Shown: positions 8,817 to 18,629 of the stretch, in pieces | How positions within the stretch are numbered: position 1 is the stretch's first letter | How the letters are laid out: each line of letters begins with the position of its first letter | Source of the DNA: Ga0077555 sp963741565 | GTDB taxonomy: Bacteria; Pseudomonadota; Alphaproteobacteria; Rhizobiales; Hyphomicrobiaceae | Assembly (NCBI GenBank): GCA_963741565.1 | Contig: CAVUIK010000008.1 | Span: forward strand, 558,001-622,000 | Reading direction: 5' to 3' | Length of the DNA: 64,000 nt | Made by a program: the position numbers and the translations under genes | Notes under the pieces: model-generated | What the model was told of the DNA's origin: nothing | Seen by the model: only the letters and a program-made list of their open reading frames with translations | Database searches by the model: none

Positions 8817-9923
8817 TTGGCAAAGCTCGATAACGGGCGCTTCGGGGATCGCTCCGAGTCCGAACCGGACTCCGACGGCCGCTATTTCGGTCCGGCCTAT
8901 GGCGCCCTCGACCTCGGAACCAACAACTGCCGCCTGCTGGTGGCGCGCCCGTCGCGGCGCGGCTTTTTCGTCATTGATGCGTTCTCGCGTATCATCCGGC
9001 TTGGCGAGGGCATCGGCGCCAGCGGGCGCCTCTCGGACGCCGCCATGGACCGAACCATCGATGCCCTGCGGGTCTGCTCGAGCAAGCTGCACCGGTCGCG
9101 CGTACGCCGCTACCGGCTGGTCGCCACTGAGGCGTGCCGGATTGCGGTGAACGGACAGGAGTTCCTCGACCGCGTGCATGACGAGACCGGCCTCGACATC
9201 GAAATCCTGTCGCGGGAAGCCGAGGCGAAACTCGCCGTATCGGGCTGCGCTGCATTGCTCGACGGGCGATCGGATCTGGCCCTCGTCTTCGATATCGGCG
9301 GTGGCTCGTCGGAGCTGATTTGGGTCGATTTGTCCAAGCAACGCGCGGGTGCCACCGCATCGGTGCCGGACCGGATCGAGCCGCAGGGCTGCATTGCCGC
9401 CTGGACGTCGCTACCGGTCGGCGTCGTCACGCTCGCCGAGCAGTTCGGCGGCCGCCACGTGACGCCTGAGGATTTCGAGACGATGGTCGCGCACGTGACC
9501 GCGATGGTGGAGCCGTTCGAACGCGCGCATGGCTTCCGTGAGCACATCCGGCAGCGACCGGCCCACCTGCTTGGCACCTCCGGCACGGTGACGACAGTTG
9601 CCGGAGTCTATCTCGGCCTGAAACGGTACGACCGTTCACGTGTCGACGGCTGCTGGATGCGCACGGCGGATGCCCGCGCCGTGACGCAAAGCCTGCTCAA
9701 CCGCAACTACGAGGAGCGGGTGGCTGAACCATGCATCGGCCGCGACCGCGCGGATCTGGTGCTGGCGGGCTGCGCCATTCTCGAAGCAGTTGTACGGATG
9801 TGGCCATGCGAAACGTTGCGTGTGGCCGATCGCGGCCTACGCGAGGGCATCCTGTCGTCGCTGATGTCGGAGGACGGCCTCTACCGCGGTGGCAACCGGG
9901 GACAGGCGAGGGACGGACGATGA
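8817..9923 (+). CDS. ppx: Ppx/GppA family exopolyphosphatase
   Basis: A 368-residue ASKHA-fold phosphatase that releases phosphate from polyphosphate ends or the 5'-phosphate of pppGpp. YGALDLGTNNCRLLVA near residue 28 is the phosphate-1 loop, and VFDIGGGSSELIWV is the second. GVVTLAEQF and LGTSGTVTTVAGV follow as in the family. The start is read as TTG at 8817, with GGGGAC about 6 bp upstream; no better ATG exists before the conserved core. The stop overlaps the rlmE start (ATGA), showing translational coupling. At 368 residues it is the short rhizobial form, without the C-terminal HD extension. Confidence 0.9.
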   Translation: MAKLDNGRFGDRSESEPDSDGRYFGPAYGALDLGTNNCRLLVARPSRRGFFVIDAFSRIIRLGEGIGASGRLSDAAMDRTIDALRVCSSKLHRSRVRRYRLVATEACRIAVNGQEFLDRVHDETGLDIEILSREAEAKLAVSGCAALLDGRSDLALVFDIGGGSSELIWVDLSKQRAGATASVPDRIEPQGCIAAWTSLPVGVVTLAEQFGGRHVTPEDFETMVAHVTAMVEPFERAHGFREHIRQRPAHLLGTSGTVTTVAGVYLGLKRYDRSRVDGCWMRTADARAVTQSLLNRNYEERVAEPCIGRDRADLVLAGCAILEAVVRMWPCETLRVADRGLREGILSSLMSEDGLYRGGNRGQARDGR

Positions 9924-10657
9924 GCGGTCCAGGTGGCCCCGACAAGAACAAGCCGCGCGGCGGCGCCAAAGGCTTTGGCGCCAACCGCCAGATGGGCGTG
10001 CGTCTGAAGACGGCGCACAAGCGCACAGCGTCCTCCCAGCGCTGGTTGGAGCGCCAGCTGAATGACCCCTACGTCGCGGCGGCCAAGCGCGAGGGCTGGC
10101 GCTCGCGCGCGGCCTACAAACTGATCGAGATCGACGATAAGCACCACATTCTAAAGCCGGGGCAGCGCGTGCTCGATCTCGGCGCCGCGCCGGGCGGTTG
10201 GTCGCAGGTTGCGGCCCTGCGCACCAAGGCGGAAGACGGCCGCGGGCAAGTCGTTGCCATCGACTATCTGGCGTTCGATCCGATTCCCGGCGTCACCATC
10301 ATCCAACTCGATTTCATGGACGAAACCGCGCCCGGCAAGCTGAAGGCGCTGCTGCGCGACGGCGGCGCCGATGTCGTGTTCTCCGACATGGCGGCGCCGA
10401 CGACCGGGCACACGTCGACCGATCATTTGCGCATCATGGGGCTGGCCGAGGCCGCGTTCGCATTTGCGGCCGAAATCCTGTCGCCGGGCGGCGCCTTCGT
10501 CTGCAAAGTATTCCAGGGCGGATCAGAGCGTGCGCTGCTGGACCAGTTGCGCCGCTGTTTTGCAAGCGTACGCCATATCAAGCCGCCGGCCAGCCGCGCC
10601 GGCAGCGCCGAGCTCTATGTGCTGGCGACGGGGTTCCGCGGGGCTGCGCGCGCATGA
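9920..10657 (+). CDS. rlmE: 23S rRNA (uridine-2'-O)-methyltransferase RlmE (FtsJ/RrmJ)
   Basis: A 245-residue enzyme that methylates the 2'-O of a conserved uridine in the A-loop of 23S rRNA (U2552 in E. coli numbering) on the 50S subunit. Visible are the substrate-side REGWRSRAAYKL, SAM motif LDLGAAPGGWSQVA, and the K-D-K-E elements (Lys of YKL, Asp in FSDMAAP, Lys in FVCKVFQGG, Glu in SAELYVLATGF). The Lys/Gly/Arg-rich N-terminal extension of about 45 residues is usual in alphaproteobacteria. The ATG at 9920 overlaps the ppx stop, and the stop overlaps the next gene's start (ATGA), making a tight three-gene unit. Confidence 0.95.
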   Translation: MSGPGGPDKNKPRGGAKGFGANRQMGVRLKTAHKRTASSQRWLERQLNDPYVAAAKREGWRSRAAYKLIEIDDKHHILKPGQRVLDLGAAPGGWSQVAALRTKAEDGRGQVVAIDYLAFDPIPGVTIIQLDFMDETAPGKLKALLRDGGADVVFSDMAAPTTGHTSTDHLRIMGLAEAAFAFAAEILSPGGAFVCKVFQGGSERALLDQLRRCFASVRHIKPPASRAGSAELYVLATGFRGAARA

Positions 10658-11346
10658 CCGTCCGCATCAATCTGTGCGATGGCTTCGGCGACATAAAGTC
10701 CGAGGATCGCACGTGGATCATGGCGGTATTGGACGGCGTTCGCGATCGCGCCGCGCCGCGCCTCGAACTCGACAACGCCGATGTCAACGTCGTGGCCGCG
10801 CCCTGGCTTGTCATGCCGGAGTATGGTTTCGGCGGCTTCACATTCAACCGCAGTGTCGCGCAGATCGCGATCGATCCCTGGAGCCCGCGCTTTCGCGAAC
10901 CCGAACGCGAGCAGCGGCTCGGCGCCGTGCTGGCGCACGAACTGCACCATCTTGCCCGCTTCCGGCATCCCGCGAGTGCCTGGTCGCCCCAGCGCATGTC
11001 GCGCAGCTCGCTTGGCCACGCACTGATCGCGGAAGGGCTGGCGCAGGCCTTCGAAGAGGAAATGGGCAATCCGGCGCCGTTTTACGCCCTGGCCGTGCAG
11101 CGTGAGCCGCTCTGGGACCTCGGCACCCGCGCCATGGCCGACTTCGAGACCGCGCAGTTCGACTACGATGCCTGGTTTTTCGGTCGTCGCGACGACGCGG
11201 CGTTCCCGCGCCATGGCGGCTATTCGCTAGGTTACGCCATCGTTCGCGCCTGGATGATGACCGCGGAGACGTCCCCGTCCGAGGAACTCGGCCTCGAGCC
11301 CGGCGAGGTGCTCGCCGCGTGGCGCACCGGCCGGCTCGACATCTAG
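10654..11346 (+). CDS. DUF2268-type putative zinc metalloprotease
   Basis: A 230-residue protein with an HELHH zinc motif at residues 95-99 (AVLAHELHHLARF) and a downstream Glu in IAEGLAQAFEEE that could be the third ligand. This matches the predicted Zn-dependent protease family DUF2268. There is no signal peptide, so a cytoplasmic location is inferred. It starts inside the rlmE stop (ATGA) and is therefore coupled to ppx-rlmE; the meaning of that link is unknown. Its TAG stop lies within the long inverted repeat at 11343-11418. No function beyond hydrolase-like can be supported. Confidence 0.75.
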   Translation: MTVRINLCDGFGDIKSEDRTWIMAVLDGVRDRAAPRLELDNADVNVVAAPWLVMPEYGFGGFTFNRSVAQIAIDPWSPRFREPEREQRLGAVLAHELHHLARFRHPASAWSPQRMSRSSLGHALIAEGLAQAFEEEMGNPAPFYALAVQREPLWDLGTRAMADFETAQFDYDAWFFGRRDDAAFPRHGGYSLGYAIVRAWMMTAETSPSEELGLEPGEVLAAWRTGRLDI

Positions 11347-11418
11347 TGTCGTGATCGCGAAGTTCGCTTCCATCTGCGGCATGGTTGCGGGCGAACTTCG
11401 CGATCTGAACGACACTAG
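11343..11418. repeat. 76-bp near-perfect palindrome (MITE-like or intergenic repeat)
   Basis: The outer arms CTAGTGTCGT (11343-11352) and ACGACACTAG (11409-11418) are exact complements. The inner arms GATCGCGAAGTTCGC (11353-11367) and GCGAACTTCGCGATC (11391-11405) form a further 15-bp stem around a 23-nt loop, with only TGA unpaired. Both ends carry CTAG. The left arm supplies the stop codon of the DUF2268 gene. There is no T-run, so it is more like a mobile palindromic repeat than a simple terminator. No second copy was noticed in this window. Confidence 0.85.
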
Positions 11419-11519
11419 CAACATATGGAGATCTACCGTGATTCAGATTTCTGAACTCCGCTCTCGACCAAGCCGCACGGATGATGCGGACTTCAGAATC
11501 ATCACGCTAGGCCGGACCC

Positions 11520-12402
11520 ATGTGGCGAATCTGGGCGGCGGCGCTGTTTTGGGGCCTGAACTGGCCGGTCGTCAAAATCCTGCTCGATGGCACCGCGCCA
11601 TGGTCGTTGCGCACCTTTGGCCTGGGTCTCGGTTTCCTGTTGCTCGCCGCTACGGCGCTCCTCTCCGGGCAGTCCCTGCGCATCCCGCGCAGTCACTGGC
11701 GCCAGCTGCTCATCGCCGGCATCCTGAACGTCGCCTGCTTCAACGTCCTGGCCGTGTTTGCCCAGCTGACACTGCCAGCCTCCCGCGCCGTGATCCTGAC
11801 CTACACCATGCCGCTGTGGTCGGTCGTCTTCGCGCGGTTCGTGCTCGGCGAAAAGATTGATCGCTTGAGCGTCTCTCGCGCTTGTCTTGGGTGCCGCCGG
11901 CATCGTCTGCCTGTCGCAGCCGTTCTGGCCGGCCTTTGCCGCTGGAGAGGTCCCGATCGGTCTGGTCTATGTGCTGGCGGCCGCCATTACCTGGGCGGCG
12001 GGCACCGTCTATTCCAAACGCGCAGCGATCCCTGGCACGCCGATCGCGCTGACGGCGTGGCAGATCCTGATCGGCGCCGTCATTGCGTCGGTCGGCCTCG
12101 TGCTGTTCGAGACGCCGCGCCTCGAGCTGTGGCGCCCCGAGATTGCGGCCGCCTTTGCCTATCACGTCGTCTTCCCGCAGGCCGCGGCTTATGCGCTCTG
12201 GTTCGGACTGATGGCCCGCGTGCCAGCCTCGACGTTGGCGCTTGGAACCCTGCTGGTGCCGATTTTCGGTGTTGGCGGGGCGATGGTGATGATCGGCGAG
12301 CGCCCGCCGCTGATCGACCTCGTCGGGTTCGGGTTTATCCTCGCCGCCGTGCTGGTCGACCAGGGCCTGCGCACGCGGCAGGTGGCTGCCGCTCAAACAT
12401 GA
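11520..12402 (+). pseudogene. EamA/DMT-family transporter, frameshifted
   Basis: A drug/metabolite transporter with ten expected membrane helices. The first half (MWRIWAAALFWGLNWPVVK to ARFVLGEKIDRLSV) is in one frame and covers about four helices. The second half, from ALVLGAAGIVCLSQPF to the C-terminus at 12402, is in the next frame. The break is at about 11873-11877, in TCTCTCGCG. Deleting one base restores RLSVSALVLGAAGIV and a product of 293 residues. The span of 883 bp is one over a multiple of three. Cargo unknown; EamA proteins export or import amino acids and other small metabolites. As written the gene is broken, unless the extra base is a sequence error. Confidence 0.85.
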
Positions 12403-12455
12403 GCGGCACCTGTCGAGCGCAGGCGTCGCGACCCGCGGCTGTCATGTCGCGTGAA

Positions 12456-13980
12456 TTATCGCCCAGTGGCGAACCTTGCGGGCTCGGGCCGGACCGGGGT
12501 CACAGCAGCGGCCTGCATCTGCTTTTCGAGGGCCGTCAAACGCGCCGCGTGCGTTGCGCGCTCATGTTCCAGCTCGGCAATGCGTGCCGCCTGCTCGGCA
12601 TTGATGGACATTTCTTTTTCCAGGCGGCGATGCAGCTCTTGCGTCGCCGAGACGTTGAGCATGGCGATCGCGTCGTAGTCGACCCCACGGAAATCGTTGA
12701 CCTCGCGGCCGTAGACGAACACCTGCTCGCCGTCGGCCTTGAAATCAGTGCGGAATTTTCCGTCCGCTACCTCGAGCACGTTGTGAATATCTGCGCTCTT
12801 GTTGCCGATCAGGCGCACGCGGTCACCAGCTTTCAAGTCAGTGGCGAGACTGATCCAACCATCCCTGGCTGTCGCCATCTTGTAAATATCCGGCACCACG
12901 TCGGTGCTGCGCTGCACGGCTTGCGGGAAGACGGTTTCGATCTGCTGGGCAATGACCTTCTTGTGTTTTCTCGTTCCTTTGGCGACTGTGTCGACATAGC
13001 CGTAGTCCGTTATCTCGATACCGGCGAGTGTCGCCAGATCGCGCGTCGCGTCCGATCGACCGTCGATATGCTTGATGCGAGCGTCGGAGAAAGCGACGAA
13101 GATCTGGCCGACAATGTCGTCAGTCGCGTACAATGAAGGGAAAAAAGTTGGCGGAGGAGCTGGGCATATACCACAGCCGTAATTCCCTACACCATCATTT
13201 CTATATATCCTGGTCTCCGCGCCCAAAAAATCTGATGGCGTTACGCTGCCGCCTTGGATTTGCAGCTTGCCCCTTGTGGGATTCGTCCCAATGCCGACGT
13301 TGCCAGTTGTGCCGTCGATGTACATGCGGTTGGCGCCGCCCAAAGCATTGTCGACGCGAAAATTCAACCCGCCCGGTCCCTTGTGATCGATGTAGCTGCT
13401 TCCACCAGAGTTGTGGATCCGGAGCCCATTCTCCCCACTGATCGTGACGCCATTCACATAGATTGAGCGGTCGGTCCCGCGAAAAATCCCGTTGCCGACG
13501 ACGTCCAACTTCAGGTTAAAGCCCGGCGCGATGGTGCCGATGCCGACGTTGCCGGCGCTGTTCACAAAAAACGGGACATTGGCGCCCTGGCGGAAGGCGA
13601 TGGTGCCGCCGGGCGCGATATTGTTGATGCGGTACTCCTTGGTGAAGTTGTTGAAGCCTTGGAACACGCCGAGCTGGCCCAGGTGGTCATACATGAGCGC
13701 GCCGGAATAGCCGGCGCCGTCTGTGTTCTGCAGCGCCAAACCGGTCTGCCCGCCGTTGTTGTTGTTGAAACGGATGCTCATGAAGTCGAGCGGCGACGTG
13801 GTCCCGAGGCCGATCTGCGGGCCGGATTGGAACAGCACGGAATTATTGAGCGTCGTCGGGCTCGAGAACTTGCCGATGAAATCGGTGGTCTGCGCCAGCG
13901 CCGTGCATGGACGAAAAAGCGAGGGCGACCAAACTGCAAACGCCAAGTCTGCGGGGCGTGCCAGTGTTTGAAATACGCAT
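12456..13980 (-). CDS. Secreted tail-fibre-like protein with C-terminal peptidase S74 (intramolecular chaperone) domain; apparent +1 frameshift in signal peptide
   Basis: The C-terminal third carries the autocleaving chaperone: the SDARIKHIDG motif (Ser-Asp), a long linker, GVDYDAIAMLNVSATQELH and a final coiled coil rich in Glu/Arg. Ahead of it lie repeats of the GNVGIGT type (three visible), found in trimeric beta-rich shafts. The signal peptide MRISNTGTPRRLGVCSLVAL is in the neighbouring frame. Removing one base from the A5 run at 13914-13918 (T5 in the coding strand) joins it to CTALAQTTDF with an ALA cleavage site. The joined gene is 1,525 bp, one over a multiple of three, for 507 residues. 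It is probably a cell-surface or released trimeric fibre; no phage genes are nearby. Confidence 0.8.
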
Positions 13981-14247
13981 GATGAACTCTCTCTGCTGAA
14001 ATCCCACTTTCGGCAGCAAGAGCGTACTAGAATACTCGCGCCCAACCCACCGCACAAAGATGGTATGAGTTCCAACGAAGCGCGTCAATCCGATCGCCGG
14101 AGCTTCCCGACCGGCGTCGCCAGCTGCCATCACCCATCGCCTGCCGGTCGTCGCGTTGAGGTTAATGCGCGGCTCACCGGCATGTGATGGGGCTTGCGCG
14201 CGATCGACGCTAAACTCGCCATCATCCAATAGTGCAACGAGGTGACG

Positions 14248-14733
14248 ATGGCTCCGATCGAATACCGCTCAAGGCCTCGCCGGGCCGCAGTCGTGACCTT
14301 ACTGGCCGCGACCGGCCTTCTGGCTTGGTTCGGAGCCGAACTCTTGGACCCCAACCTCGAACTCACTGGCAAGGGTCGAGCGCTCAGCGCCATTCCGCCG
14401 CTCGTGCGCAGCGGGTTCATTTGGGCCTGTGCCGCGATCTGCGGCGTGCTCGCGCTACTCTCGCTGAAGAAATGGATGTCGCCCGAGGTCGAGGTCCGCA
14501 TCGACGATCAGGGCATCGAGAGCACCAATCTCTGGGGCCGCGGCCGGGTTCCATGGGCCGATATCCAGGGCATCGAGGTGAAGGGCAATTGGCTGTTCGT
14601 TCACGGCGCCAGGGCGGCCGGCAGTCTCAAGCCGAAGAAGTTGATCATCGACACCAAGGGTGTCGACGCCCCCGACGATGCCCTGATGACGGCGATCGCC
14701 GCCCGCCGGCCCGATCTCTTCGGCCAAAGCTGA
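14248..14733 (+). CDS. Hypothetical membrane protein, STM3941/PH-like
   Basis: A 161-residue protein with two hydrophobic segments near residues 13-30 and 52-70 and a soluble C-terminal half of short beta strands (VEVRIDDQGIES, VPWADIQGIEVKGNWLFVH). This resembles the small STM3941-like or bacterial PH-domain membrane proteins. The ATG at 14248 has CGAGG just upstream; an in-frame GTG lies two codons earlier. It is divergent from the S74 gene, with about 270 bp between. No function can be assigned. Confidence 0.6.
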   Translation: MAPIEYRSRPRRAAVVTLLAATGLLAWFGAELLDPNLELTGKGRALSAIPPLVRSGFIWACAAICGVLALLSLKKWMSPEVEVRIDDQGIESTNLWGRGRVPWADIQGIEVKGNWLFVHGARAAGSLKPKKLIIDTKGVDAPDDALMTAIAARRPDLFGQS

Positions 14734-14909
14734 CGCGACTTAAGCTGAGGCAGATGACCGCCTTTCATCGAAGCATCGACCCTGCTATAAATCGCGATGG
14801 AGCTGATTCCATTCGAGCGCGGCGAGACCAACCCCGTGCGTCATGATCCTGACGCGCGGCGTTGGCGTATTCTCATACCCGCCGAACCGCACCGCTGAAG
14901 GAGATCCGA

Positions 14910-16409
14910 ATGGCCCCACGCTCGTCCATCATCAACCCCGAAATCGGGCTGACCTTCGACGACGTGCTGCTCATTCCCGGAGGCTCCGAAGTCCTGCCTG
15001 GCGATACCGACGTCGCCTCGCGCGTGACCAAACAGATCTCCGTGCGCATTCCGATCCTCTCGTCGGCCATGGATACCGTGACCGAAGCCCGCCTCGCGAT
15101 TGCCGTCGCCCAGGCCGGCGGCATCGGCGTGATGCACCGCAATCTGACGCCCGAGCAGCAGGCTGACCAGGTCGCGATGGTGAAGAAGTTCGAATCCGGC
15201 ATGGTCGTCAATCCCGTCACCATTCATCCCTCCGCGATGCTCGCCGATGCGCTCGACCTGATGCAGCGCCACAAAATTTCCGGTATCCCCGTGGTCGAGC
15301 CGGCCCGCAACGGCCATCGCGACGGCAAGCTCGTCGGCATCCTCACCAACCGCGATGTGCGCTTTGCGACGAACCAGCGCCAGCCGGTGTCCGAATTGAT
15401 GACCAAGGAACGCCTGATCACGGTCCGCGACGGCGTCGGGCGGGACGAGGCCAAGCGTCTGCTGCACCAGAACCGGATCGAGAAGCTGCTGGTCGTCGAT
15501 GACGACTACCGCTGCATCGGCCTGATCACCGTCAAGGATATCGAGAAGGCGCAGAACCACCCGCACGCCTGCAAGGACGAGCAGGGCCGGCTGCGCGTTG
15601 CGGCCGCGACCACCGTCGGCAACGACGGTCACGAGCGCACGGAACGCTTGATCGCGGCCGGCTGCGATCTGATCGTCGTCGACACCGCACACGGGCATTC
15701 CTCGCGTGTGATCGAGGCGGTGGCGCGCATCAAGAAGCTGTCCAACCGGACCCAGGTTGCCGCCGGCAACGTCGCAACCGGCGACGCCACCAAGGCGCTC
15801 ATCGATGCCGGCGCTGATGCGGTCAAGGTCGGCATCGGTCCCGGCTCGATCTGCACCACGCGGATCGTCGCAGGCGTCGGCGTGCCTCAGCTGACCGCCA
15901 TCATGGATGCGGTCGACGAGGCTGTTAAGCGCGGTATTCCCGTGATCGCGGACGGCGGCATCCGCTACTCCGGCGATATTGCCAAGGCGATCGCGGCGGG
16001 CGCCAATTGCGTGATGGTCGGCTCGCTGCTGGCTGGCACCGACGAAAGCCCGGGCGAGACCTATCTGTTCCAGGGCCGCACCTATAAGGCCTATCGCGGG
16101 ATGGGCTCCGTTGGCGCCATGGCGCGCGGCTCGGCCGACCGCTACTTCCAGCAGGATGTGCAGGATCAGCTGAAGCTCGTTCCTGAAGGCATCGAGGGAC
16201 AGGTGCCCTACAAGGGCCCGGCCGGCCACGTCTTGCATCAACTTGTGGGCGGCTTGCGGGCGGGAATGGGCTATGTCGGCGCCAAGACGCTGGACGAATT
16301 GCAGGCCAAGGCCCGCTTCATTCGCATTTCGCCGGCCGCCATGCAGGAAAGTCACACGCACGGCGTTCATATTACGCGCGAGGCGCCGAACTATCCCGGC
16401 AACATGTGA
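14910..16409 (+). CDS. guaB: IMP dehydrogenase
   Basis: A 499-residue IMP dehydrogenase, which oxidises IMP to XMP with NAD+, the committed step of GMP synthesis. The N-terminal TFDDVLLIPG and SSAMDTVTEARLAIA are diagnostic. Two CBS modules occupy roughly residues 95-215. The catalytic loop GIGPGSICTTR places the nucleophile at Cys315, and YRGMGSVGAM with the RY flap at DRYFQ follows. The ATG at 14910 is preceded by GAAGGAGA; the open frame begins earlier but without homology. It is a single gene, with guaA not adjacent. Confidence 0.97.
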   Translation: MAPRSSIINPEIGLTFDDVLLIPGGSEVLPGDTDVASRVTKQISVRIPILSSAMDTVTEARLAIAVAQAGGIGVMHRNLTPEQQADQVAMVKKFESGMVVNPVTIHPSAMLADALDLMQRHKISGIPVVEPARNGHRDGKLVGILTNRDVRFATNQRQPVSELMTKERLITVRDGVGRDEAKRLLHQNRIEKLLVVDDDYRCIGLITVKDIEKAQNHPHACKDEQGRLRVAAATTVGNDGHERTERLIAAGCDLIVVDTAHGHSSRVIEAVARIKKLSNRTQVAAGNVATGDATKALIDAGADAVKVGIGPGSICTTRIVAGVGVPQLTAIMDAVDEAVKRGIPVIADGGIRYSGDIAKAIAAGANCVMVGSLLAGTDESPGETYLFQGRTYKAYRGMGSVGAMARGSADRYFQQDVQDQLKLVPEGIEGQVPYKGPAGHVLHQLVGGLRAGMGYVGAKTLDELQAKARFIRISPAAMQESHTHGVHITREAPNYPGNM

Positions 16410-16693
16410 GCTGCCGCGCGATGACGCCGGCCACTGCGCACACCCAAAGTTATCCCCGCCGTTAACGGCGACGGCGGTTCGTCACGCGAAATCTATCCCC
16501 ACCTGCTGCCGCGGCCTTATCTTATGACCAACGGCGGCTCGAACCCGACGTGCCCGGGCTTTGATTTCCCCAGGCCCCGTGCCATCCTGAACCCATCCAA
16601 TCGCCGCGCGCAGGATGGGAGATCCAACAAAGTCGAACCCCGAACCCCGCCCAGCGCTGCCAAGCAAAAAAACGATCACGAGAGGAGCCCACC

Positions 16694-17884
<1,191 letters not shown>

Positions 17885-17891
17885 GGCACCC

Positions 17892-18542
17892 ATGGCAGCG
17901 GCTCTGACGACTCCCGGCTACCAGCACCACGGGCTCGACGCGCTCTTTGAGATGGCCGGAGACAAACCTCTCCGACCGGACTGCGAAAGCTTCTATTTCA
18001 TTCGCCATGGCGAAACCGACGGCAACCACCGGAAGATTTTTCAGCCGGCCGAGATTCCGCTTAACGCGCGCGGGCTCGCCCAGGCTGAAGCCGCGTCGGC
18101 TGCCCTTCAGGATGCCGGGTTGGAGCGCGTCATCGCCAGTACCATGACCCGCGCCTGGACCACGGCCGAGATCATCGCGCAGCCGCACAACCTCAAACCG
18201 CATCCCGAGGACGGCCTGCGCGAGCGCTGGTTCGGCGATCTCGTTGGTACACCGTCGAGCAATCACGACTGGCGCGATGCCCCTCCGAACGGCGAGACGC
18301 TGGCCACGTTCGTCACACGGACACAATCCGGCATCGCCCGTGCGCTGATCGGCGCCGACAAGCAGCGCACCGCGCTCGTCGGCCACGGCGGCATCCTCTA
18401 TGTGCTGGCGCCGAGTTTCGGCGTCGAGATTCGCACCGAGCTACTCGCCAACGCAACGCCGCTGCGGTTCGACCGCGTCGGCTCCGGCTGGACCATCACC
18501 CGCCTCGCCGACACCGGCGGACGCTCCGACAACGTCTCGTGA
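17892..18542 (+). CDS. Histidine phosphatase family protein
   Basis: A 216-residue phosphoglycerate-mutase-superfamily enzyme. The phosphohistidine motif RHGE is at residues 38-41 (FYFIRHGETDGNH), and the second catalytic His is in ALVGHGGILYVLA. The conserved Arg is in STMTRAWTTAEII. It removes phosphate from a small metabolite in the cytoplasm; the substrate is not readable. It follows the thiolase gene by 7 bp and converges on the LLM monooxygenase gene. The open frame extends into the thiolase end, but MAAALTTPGY is the sensible start. Confidence 0.88.
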   Translation: MAAALTTPGYQHHGLDALFEMAGDKPLRPDCESFYFIRHGETDGNHRKIFQPAEIPLNARGLAQAEAASAALQDAGLERVIASTMTRAWTTAEIIAQPHNLKPHPEDGLRERWFGDLVGTPSSNHDWRDAPPNGETLATFVTRTQSGIARALIGADKQRTALVGHGGILYVLAPSFGVEIRTELLANATPLRFDRVGSGWTITRLADTGGRSDNVS

Positions 18543-18629
18543 GGGCGGCCCTATGCGGCGATAACAGGTAGAGGTTTGGTCAAGCCCTTCGCGAGACCCA
18601 ACATCTTCGCTACTTGCGCGTCGCACGCC

